A stretch of 11,604 nt of DNA from JBKPNZ01 sp046732895 (GTDB lineage Bacteria; Actinomycetota; Thermoleophilia; Solirubrobacterales; 70-9): assembly GCA_046732895.1 (NCBI GenBank), contig JBKPNZ010000064.1, positions 1 to 11,604 of the forward strand, written 5' to 3'. The stretch's first letter is position 1. Every line of letters starts with the position of its first letter. The position numbers were made by a program, and so were the translations under genes. A model generated the notes under the pieces. The model saw only the letters and a program-made list of their open reading frames with translations. It was not told where the DNA came from and searched no databases. Positions 6,554 through 11,604 of the stretch are shown piece by piece.

Positions 6554-7710
6554 GTCCAGTTCCCCCGCAGCCCCTCGCCCAGCGCCTCGGCCACCCGCTC
6601 CACCTCGTCCTCGCCCATGGCCGTGAAGAACGGCAGCGCCAGGGACCGCTCGGCAACCCCCTCGGCGACGGGGAACTCCCCGCCGCGAAAGCCGAATCGC
6701 TCGCGGTACGGCGGCATGAGGTGAATGCACGGGAGGTAGGCCTTCGCGGCGATGCCTCGCTGGTCCAAATCGGCGATGACGGCCTCGCGGTCGGCCCCTT
6801 GCGGCAGCTGCACGACGTAGACGAACCAGCCGCGGCGCTCCTGTCCGCGATCGGCAAGCGGCAGAACCAGGCCATCCGAATCGCCCTCGCCCGCGGGGGC
6901 GCCGCCCATCTGCCCCAGCCGCTCTCCGTAGAGCGCCGCAACTCGGAAACGCGCGGCGAGCAGCTCGTCCACGCGCTCGAGCTGCGCCACGCCGAGCGCG
7001 GCCTGAAGCTCCGAGAGCCGGTAGTTGAAGCCAAGCCGATCGTGGTCGAGCCAGTCCATGCCGGGCGCGCGGCCCTGGTTGCGCTCGCTGCGCAGGCGGA
7101 TCGCGTCGTCGGCCGACCGCGGCACGATGATGCCGCCCTCGCCCGTTGTGAGCTGCTTGTTCGCATAGAACGCGAAGGTGGCGAGGTTGCCGCGCGCGCC
7201 GACGGGCGCTCCCTCGCTGTCCGCTCCGCCGAGCGCCTCGCAGGCATCCTCGAGGACGCCGAGCCCATGCTCGGAGGCGATTCGCTCGAGCTCGGGCATC
7301 GCCGCCGGCCAGCCGAAGATGTGCACCGGGAGGATTCCCGCAGTCCTCTCCCCCACCGCCGCCTCCATGGCATCCGGATCGAGGTCGAGCGTCAGTGCAT
7401 CGATGTCGCAGAAGACCGGGGTTGCGCCCTCGTACAGGAGGCAGTTCGCCGAGGCGACGAAGCTGAACGGGCTCGTAAGGACCTCGGCGCCTTCCCCCCA
7501 GCCGAGCATGCGCACGCCCAGGTGCAGAGCGGCCGTCCCCGAGGAGACCGCCACCGCATCATCGACCCCGAGCCAGGAGGCGAAGTCGCGCTCGAAGCGC
7601 TCCTGGAGCGGCCCCAGCGAGAGCCGCCCGGAGGCGAGCACCTTGTCCACGAGCTCGCGCTCCCGAGCGCCCAGGTCCGGGCGGGCGAGCGGAATCGGCG
7701 CCTCAGTCAC
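6550..7710 (-). CDS. DegT/DnrJ/EryC1/StrS-family PLP aminotransferase
   Basis: Fold-type I PLP enzyme, 386 aa from GTG 7710. Family landmarks: GRLSLGP near the N-terminus; SGTAAL (57-62), which binds the cofactor phosphate; EDACEALGG with Asp155 facing the PLP pyridine nitrogen; NKQLTTGEGG with the Schiff-base Lys185; and the C-terminal segment AYLPCIHLMPPYRE. Family members usually aminate nucleotide-linked keto sugars (UDP or dTDP sugars) or cyclitols, using glutamate or glutamine. The substrate here cannot be read from sequence. No sugar-nucleotide or glycosyltransferase gene is nearby. The gene overlaps cimA by 8 bp and argH by 4 bp, so it is co-expressed with amino acid synthesis genes. 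The GTG lacks a good Shine-Dalgarno, consistent with coupling to cimA. The open frame upstream to 7854 is cimA read in another frame. Confidence 0.92.
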   Translation of the reverse strand: MTEAPIPLARPDLGARERELVDKVLASGRLSLGPLQERFERDFASWLGVDDAVAVSSGTAALHLGVRMLGWGEGAEVLTSPFSFVASANCLLYEGATPVFCDIDALTLDLDPDAMEAAVGERTAGILPVHIFGWPAAMPELERIASEHGLGVLEDACEALGGADSEGAPVGARGNLATFAFYANKQLTTGEGGIIVPRSADDAIRLRSERNQGRAPGMDWLDHDRLGFNYRLSELQAALGVAQLERVDELLAARFRVAALYGERLGQMGGAPAGEGDSDGLVLPLADRGQERRGWFVYVVQLPQGADREAVIADLDQRGIAAKAYLPCIHLMPPYRERFGFRGGEFPVAEGVAERSLALPFFTAMGEDEVERVAEALGEGLRGNWT

Positions 7711-9310
7711 CGGAATCCGACACGACGAGCGCAGGATCGGACTCGCGCTCCCGCCTGGGCTGGAACGCGTACTCGAGCGAGTCCACCAGCGCCTCCCACG
7801 AGGCCTCGATGATGTTCTCCGAGACGCCGATTGAGCCCCACTGCTCCTCGCCATCCGAAGAATCGAGCAGGACGCGCGTGACCGCCCCGGTGCCGTGGTC
7901 CTCGTCGAGGATGCGGACCTTGTAGTTGACGAGCTCGATGTCGGCGAGGTGAGGGTGAAGCTCCGTGATCGCCGCTCGCAGCGCCGAGTCGAGCGCGTTC
8001 ACGGGGCCATTTCCCTCTGCTGTGCGAACGTGGCGCCGGCCCTCCACCCAGATCTTGATCGTCGCCTCGGTCTCGACCTGGCCGTCGGCCCGCTTCTCGG
8101 TGATCACGCGGAAGCTCTCGAGGCGGAACAGCGGGTAGTACTCGTCGGCCTCGCGCCTCAGGAGCAGCTCGAACGATGCATCGGCGGCCTCGTAGTGATA
8201 GCCACGGTGCTCGCGCTCCTTGACCCGCTCGACGGCGCGCTTGGCCGCGTCCGCGTCCAGCTCAAGCCCAGCGTGATCGGCGCGTGAGAGCACCGAGCCC
8301 TTGCCGGAGAGCTCCGAGATCAGCACGTCGCGGCTGTTGCCGACGAGTTCGGGTTCGAGGTGCTCGAAGGTGCGCGCATCGGCCTGTACGCCCGCGACGT
8401 GCATACCTCCCTTGTGGGCGAACGCGTTGCGGCCGACGTACGGCTGATCGGGATCGGGCGAGACGTTCAGGATCTCGTCGACGAAGTGCGCCGTCTCGGT
8501 CAACAGGCGAAGCCGCTCCGCTGGAACGCACTCGTAGCCCAGCTTCAGCTGAAGGGCGGGCAGGATCGAGACGAGGTTCGCGTTGCCGCAGCGCTCACCG
8601 AGGCCGTTCACCGTGCCCTGAACCATGCGCGCGCCGGCCTCAACGGCCGCCAGCGAGTTGGCCACGGCGCATTCGGCGTCGTTGTGGGTATGGATGCCGA
8701 CCTGCGCGCGCTCCGAGAGCTCGGCCACGACCGTCGCGGTGGCGGCGGCCACGTCGACCGGCAGGCTCGAACCGTTCGTGTCGCAGAGCGTCACGTTCTC
8801 GGCCCCCGCGGCGACGGCCGCCCGCAGGCACTCGAGCGCGTACCCAGGGTCGTCCCGCCAGGCGTCGAAGAAGTGCTCGGCGTCGTAGATGACGCGCTTG
8901 CCCGCCGAACGGCAGTAGGAGACGGAGTCCAGGATCATCGCCACGTTCTCCTCGCGCGAGACCTTCGTGACCTTCTCGAGGTGAAGGCCCCACGTCTTGC
9001 CGACCAGAGTGACAACGCGGGCGAAGGCGTGCACGAGCGTCCGCAACGCCTCGTCCTCCTCGGCCGCGATCCCGCGGCGCCTGGTCATGCCGAACGCGCA
9101 GATGGAGGCCGCCTCCAGCTCCACGTCGGCGAGCAGGCCGAAGAGCTCCTCCTCCTTCGGGTTGGAGCTGGGGAAGCCCGCCTCGACGTAGTGGACGCCG
9201 AGGCGATCGAGGGCGCGCACCACGCGCACCTTCTCGGCCGCCGAAAGCGACATGCCCTGGCCCTGCATGCCGTCGCGGAGGGTGGTGTCGTAAAGATGGA
9301 CCTGGGTCAC
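7703..9310 (-). CDS. cimA: (R)-citramalate synthase
   Basis: Condenses pyruvate with acetyl-CoA to (R)-citramalate, the entry to threonine-independent isoleucine synthesis. It is 535 aa with a DRE-TIM metallolyase domain: LYDTTLRDGMQGQGMSLS (6-23, catalytic Arg12 and metal ligand Asp13), HTHND (207-211, metal-binding His pair) and GTVNGLGERCGNANL (232-246). A linker with YVGRNAFAHKGGMH (291-304) leads to a C-terminal LeuA dimerisation/allosteric domain (about 390-520), the usual site of isoleucine feedback. Length and the EDHGTGAVTRVLLDS / WGSIGVSENIIEASW blocks fit CimA rather than 2-isopropylmalate synthase or homocitrate synthase. The GTG start has AAAGG seven bases upstream. It follows ilvE after a 122-nt gap and overlaps the DegT gene by 8 bp. 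leuB and ilvE upstream serve the same pathway. Confidence 0.94.
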   Translation of the reverse strand: MTQVHLYDTTLRDGMQGQGMSLSAAEKVRVVRALDRLGVHYVEAGFPSSNPKEEELFGLLADVELEAASICAFGMTRRRGIAAEEDEALRTLVHAFARVVTLVGKTWGLHLEKVTKVSREENVAMILDSVSYCRSAGKRVIYDAEHFFDAWRDDPGYALECLRAAVAAGAENVTLCDTNGSSLPVDVAAATATVVAELSERAQVGIHTHNDAECAVANSLAAVEAGARMVQGTVNGLGERCGNANLVSILPALQLKLGYECVPAERLRLLTETAHFVDEILNVSPDPDQPYVGRNAFAHKGGMHVAGVQADARTFEHLEPELVGNSRDVLISELSGKGSVLSRADHAGLELDADAAKRAVERVKEREHRGYHYEAADASFELLLRREADEYYPLFRLESFRVITEKRADGQVETEATIKIWVEGRRHVRTAEGNGPVNALDSALRAAITELHPHLADIELVNYKVRILDEDHGTGAVTRVLLDSSDGEEQWGSIGVSENIIEASWEALVDSLEYAFQPRRERESDPALVVSDSGD

Positions 9311-9347
9311 TGAGATGCCTTTCCGGATCGAGGTTCGAGCGAGGTGT

Positions 9348-9395
9348 GCGCGGCGGCAGGCCGCGCGGCCGCGGGGCTACGCCGCCGCAGCGCGC
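9348..9395 (-). promoter_or_regulatory. GC-rich stem-loop in the ilvE-cimA gap
   Basis: GCGGCGGC (9350-9357) pairs perfectly with GCCGCCGC (9381-9388) as an 8-bp stem, which can be lengthened past a bulge by GCGC on both sides. The loop holds the self-complementary GGCCGCGCGGCC (9359-9370). There is no T-run after it on the minus strand, so it is not a standard terminator. It could attenuate, stabilise or separate ilvE from cimA translation. Confidence 0.4.
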
Positions 9396-9430
9396 CTAAT
9401 TCGCTCGATCGTCGACACGGCTCTTAGCAT
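9377..9430 (-). CDS. Possible 17-aa leader peptide before cimA
   Basis: An ATG two bases after the ilvE stop opens MLRAVSTIERIRRAAAA, ending in TAG inside the upstream arm of the GC-rich stem-loop. It carries two Ile, one Leu and one Val codon, and its last codons run into the hairpin, which is the geometry of a branched-chain attenuator. Against it: the regulatory codons are not clustered, no good ribosome binding site is placed before it, and short frames like this arise by chance. Confidence 0.15.
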   Translation of the reverse strand: MLRAVSTIERIRRAAAA

Positions 9431-9432
9431 CG

Positions 9433-10365
9433 TCAGGTCGTGACCTTACTCGGTTGCTCGACGATGTCCAGCCATTCGGCGTACTCCTGCGCGCGGCCGT
9501 GCAGGGCGTCCTCGAACTTCGCCTGGATGACCCGTGTGATCTCGCCGGGCTCGCCGAGTTCATGGTCGTCGATCTCGCGCACCGGCACCAATTCGGCGGC
9601 GGTTCCGACCAGGAACGCCTCCTCCGCCAGATAGAGCTCCGCGCGGGCCACATCGCGCTCGACGACCGTGTAGCCGAGGTCCGCGGCGATCTGAATCACC
9701 GACTTGCGCGAGATCCCGTCGAGGATGGAGGCGGTGTGGCCGGGCGTCACGAGCTGACCCTCGCGCACCAGGAAGATGTTCTCGCCCGAGCCCTCGCAGA
9801 CGAGGCCCCGCTCGTCGAGGAGGATCGCCTCGTCGTACCCGGCCTGCGCCGACTCGGTCTTTGCGAGGACCGAGTTCAGGTACTGGCCGGACGCCTTGGC
9901 GTGCGGGATGAGGCTGGCCGGCGAGATCCTCCTCCACGAGGAAACCTTCGCGCGGACGCCGTTGCGCTTGCCCTCCTCGCCCAGATACGCGCCCCACGAC
10001 CAGACGGCGATCATCACGTCGATGGGCGCCGTCTGCGCGTAGAGGCCCATCTCGCCGTAGCCCCGCATCGCAAGCGGGCGGATGTAGCAGCTCTGCAGGC
10101 CGTTCCGGCCGATCACCTCATGCGTTGCCTGGCGGAGCTCCTCGGCCGTAAAGGGCAGCCGTAGGTAGTAGAGCTCGGCGGACATCTCCAGGCGACGCAG
10201 GTGCTCGCGGAGCCGGAACACGCCGGGCCCGCGGTCGGTCTCGTAGCAGCGGATCCCCTCGAAGACGCCGGTGCCGTAGTGAAGGCCGTGACTGAGTACG
10301 TGAACGGTCGCCTCGTCCCACGGAACGAGCTCACCATTCATCCAGATCCAGTCCGACTTCTCCAC
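9433..10365 (-). CDS. ilvE: Branched-chain amino acid aminotransferase (class IV)
   Basis: PLP enzyme of fold type IV that makes the final step to leucine, isoleucine and valine with glutamate as amino donor. It is 310 aa, typical of the bacterial IlvE class. Visible features: WMNGELVPWDEATVHVLSHG at the N-terminus, HYGTGVFEGIRCYE, HAKASGQYLNSVLAK containing the Schiff-base Lys157, and the family signature YDEAILLDERGLVCEGSGEN (177-196), followed by IFLV. TPGHTASILDGISRKSV binds the cofactor phosphate. The GTG start at 10365 has a strong GGAGG five bases upstream; an internal ATG (codon 9) would remove conserved residues. It lies 72 nt after leuB with its own candidate promoter in that gap. 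D-amino-acid transaminase or aminodeoxychorismate lyase are less likely given the length and the leuB/cimA neighbours. Confidence 0.95.
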   Translation of the reverse strand: MEKSDWIWMNGELVPWDEATVHVLSHGLHYGTGVFEGIRCYETDRGPGVFRLREHLRRLEMSAELYYLRLPFTAEELRQATHEVIGRNGLQSCYIRPLAMRGYGEMGLYAQTAPIDVMIAVWSWGAYLGEEGKRNGVRAKVSSWRRISPASLIPHAKASGQYLNSVLAKTESAQAGYDEAILLDERGLVCEGSGENIFLVREGQLVTPGHTASILDGISRKSVIQIAADLGYTVVERDVARAELYLAEEAFLVGTAAELVPVREIDDHELGEPGEITRVIQAKFEDALHGRAQEYAEWLDIVEQPSKVTT

Positions 10366-10401
10366 AGCTGCCTCCGGGTCGCTTGCCCCTACCGGTCAGG
10401 A

Positions 10402-10429
10402 AGTATGCCCGACGATCGCCACAGCGCAA
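10402..10429 (-). promoter_or_regulatory. Candidate ilvE promoter (TTGCGC-N16-CATACT)
   Basis: In the 72-nt leuB-ilvE gap the minus strand has TTGCGC (10429-10424) and CATACT (10407-10402), 16 nt apart. A start near 10395 would leave a leader of about 30 nt including the GGAGG ribosome binding site. The ilvE gene may thus be transcribed both with leuB and on its own. Confidence 0.4.
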
Positions 10430-10437
10430 GCGCTCCG

Positions 10438-11520
10438 CTACGTGGTGAGCGCCGCGATCACCGCGTCGGTCATCTCGGTCGTCCCGACCTCGACCTGCTC
10501 CGGCACGTCCGGCAGCGATGGCCGCGCCGTTTCGTCCCATGCGAGGTCCGGCGTCCGGAGGCCCTGGCCCAGCGTGGTCTCGACCGCCTCCTCCAAAGCG
10601 TCTGCGTCCTGAGCCCGATCGAGGCCATGGCGAAGCATCATCGCCACCGAGAGGAACGTCGCGAGCGGGTTGGCGATGCGCTTGCCGGCGATGTCGGGGG
10701 CCGAGCCGTGCACCGGCTCGAATACGCCTGGACCGGTCGCTCCAAGACTTGCCGACGGAAGCATCCCCAGGGAGCCGGTGATCATCGCCGCCTCGTCGGA
10801 GAGGATGTCGCCGAACATGTTCTCGGTGAGCAGGACGTCAAAGCGCGAAGGGTCCGCGACGAGCTGCATCGCTGCGTTATCGACCAGCATGTGATCGACC
10901 GTCACGTCGGAGCGCTCCTCCGCCATCCTCGTCACGACCTCCCGCCACAGGCGCGATGTCTCGAGCACGTTCGCCTTGTCGACAGAGGTCACCTGCCCGC
11001 GGCGACGTGCCGCTGCGTCGACGGCGACGTTCGCGATTCGCTCGATCTCCGCGACCGAGTACTCGCAGGTGTCGTGGGCCCGCTCGGCCGAGCGCCCCGA
11101 ATCGCCGAAGTAGATCCCGCCGGTGAGCTCGCGGACGACGAGCAGGTCGGTTCCCGCGATCCGCTCCTCGCGCAGCGGGCTGGCGTCATACAGCGCTGCG
11201 CTCGGCTTCACCGGCCGCAGGTTGGCGTACAGGCCGAGGCCCTTGCGAAGGCCGAGCAGGCCCTGCTCGGGCCGGGGCGCGGCGGGATCCGTCGTATCCC
11301 ATTTGGGCCCGCCCACCGCCCCCAGGAGAACCGCATCGGCCGCTCGGCACGCATCCAGGACCTCGTCGGTGAGCGCAACCCCGTTCGCGTCGATCGAGGC
11401 GCCGCCGACGAGATGCTCGGTGAACTCGAACTCGCCGGTCGCCTCCAGCACCCGCCTCGCCGCCGCGAGGATCTCGGGGCCGATCCCGTCGCCTGGGAGG
11501 AGAACGATTGACGCTGTCAT
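10438..11520 (-). CDS. leuB: 3-isopropylmalate dehydrogenase
   Basis: NAD-dependent oxidation and decarboxylation of 3-isopropylmalate to 2-oxoisocaproate in leucine synthesis. In the citramalate route the same enzyme oxidises 3-methylmalate to 2-oxobutyrate. From ATG 11520 it is 360 aa, the family norm. Visible: VLLPGDGIGPEI at the N-terminus, GIYFG with active-site Tyr137, VDKANVL with Lys182, and the family signature ENMFGDILSDEAAMITGSLG (233-252) with metal-binding Asp residues (214, 238, 242). GVFEPVHGSAPDIAGK forms the NAD site; Glu and His there mark NAD rather than NADP preference. An in-frame GTG at 11544 would add eight residues of non-family sequence from the upstream palindromic region, so the ATG is preferred although its ribosome binding site is weak (GAGCAAGC). 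First gene of the minus-strand cluster in the window; genes further upstream are not seen. Confidence 0.96.
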   Translation of the reverse strand: MTASIVLLPGDGIGPEILAAARRVLEATGEFEFTEHLVGGASIDANGVALTDEVLDACRAADAVLLGAVGGPKWDTTDPAAPRPEQGLLGLRKGLGLYANLRPVKPSAALYDASPLREERIAGTDLLVVRELTGGIYFGDSGRSAERAHDTCEYSVAEIERIANVAVDAAARRRGQVTSVDKANVLETSRLWREVVTRMAEERSDVTVDHMLVDNAAMQLVADPSRFDVLLTENMFGDILSDEAAMITGSLGMLPSASLGATGPGVFEPVHGSAPDIAGKRIANPLATFLSVAMMLRHGLDRAQDADALEEAVETTLGQGLRTPDLAWDETARPSLPDVPEQVEVGTTEMTDAVIAALTT

Positions 11521-11532
11521 CGCTTGCTCGGG

Positions 11533-11604
11533 TTCATGAATCACTTGCGGCGGCTTCGCCGCCTTACACGCCGCTTTCGGTGCTAAAGCACCTCATCACA
11601 CAAC
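11533..11604. repeat. Cluster of small palindromes upstream of leuB
   Basis: Within 72 nt, and possibly running past the window edge, there are TTCATGAA (11533-11540, fully palindromic), GGCGGC-TTC-GCCGCC (11549-11563), CCG-CTTT-CGG (11571-11580) and GGTGC-TAAA-GCACC (11579-11592). The last two overlap and are alternatives. Such dense perfect hairpins suggest a structured mRNA leader or a copy of an interspersed extragenic palindromic repeat. Only one copy is in the window, so repeat status is inferred, not shown. Confidence 0.4.

Noticed and set aside
5825..6724. 299-aa plus-strand frame antisense to argH
   Set aside because: Shadow of argH; Arg/His/Glu-rich and without motifs.
6554..6730. 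59-residue upstream extension of ArgH
   Set aside because: Gly/Arg-rich sequence read out of the DegT gene; ArgH similarity starts right after GTG 6553.
6721..7812. 363-aa plus-strand frame antisense to the DegT gene
   Set aside because: Shadow frame; the minus-strand gene has all PLP-enzyme landmarks.
8360..9313. 317-aa plus-strand frame antisense to cimA
   Set aside because: Shadow of cimA with typical antisense composition.
10201..11511. 436-aa plus-strand frame antisense to ilvE and leuB
   Set aside because: Long only because of GC-rich codon symmetry; both minus-strand genes are full-length and motif-complete.
11521..11544. GTG start for leuB at 11544
   Set aside because: Adds eight non-family residues taken from the palindromic region; ATG 11520 matches LeuB N-termini.

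Overview
The window is a high-GC stretch of an ordinary bacterial chromosome. Only the first ~390 nt of one 16S rRNA gene are present. They carry the usual bacterial signature sites, and the V3 segment resembles deep-branching Actinobacteriota (Thermoleophilia-like). High GC, many GTG starts, an apparently leaderless tyrS and a class A PBP with a Thr/Pro/Gly tail fit that assignment. Class level is my inference from pattern memory, not from a search.

Layout, left to right. (1) 1-395, minus: 5' part of 16S rRNA, running off the left edge. (2) 396-786: rRNA promoter/leader region, with candidate -10 boxes, a boxB-like hairpin and a boxA-like antitermination site. (3) 787-1974, minus: tyrS, tyrosyl-tRNA synthetase, directly upstream of the rRNA operon. 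(4) 1975-2143: divergent promoter region. (5) 2144-4573, plus: a bifunctional class A penicillin-binding protein, the only gene on the plus strand. (6) 4596-11520, minus: six genes read as leuB, ilvE, cimA, a DegT-family aminotransferase, argH and mpg. The last four are linked by 8-, 4- and 4-bp overlaps. (7) 11521-11604: leuB upstream region, packed with small palindromes.

How the genes work together: cimA (citramalate synthase), leuB (which also acts on 3-methylmalate) and ilvE (branched-chain transaminase) give part of the threonine-independent isoleucine route and of leucine synthesis. argH is the last step of arginine synthesis. mpg is a DNA repair gene coupled to argH. tyrS serves translation, and the PBP builds peptidoglycan. 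The DegT-type aminotransferase embedded between cimA and argH has no obvious pathway partner here and is the least explained gene.

I see no CRISPR array, transposon, prophage, toxin-antitoxin or defence module. The window reads as housekeeping DNA. The points worth a second look are regulatory (leaderless tyrS with an overlapping divergent promoter, the boxB/boxA leader, the ilvE-cimA gap, the palindrome cluster before leuB) plus the odd position of the DegT gene.
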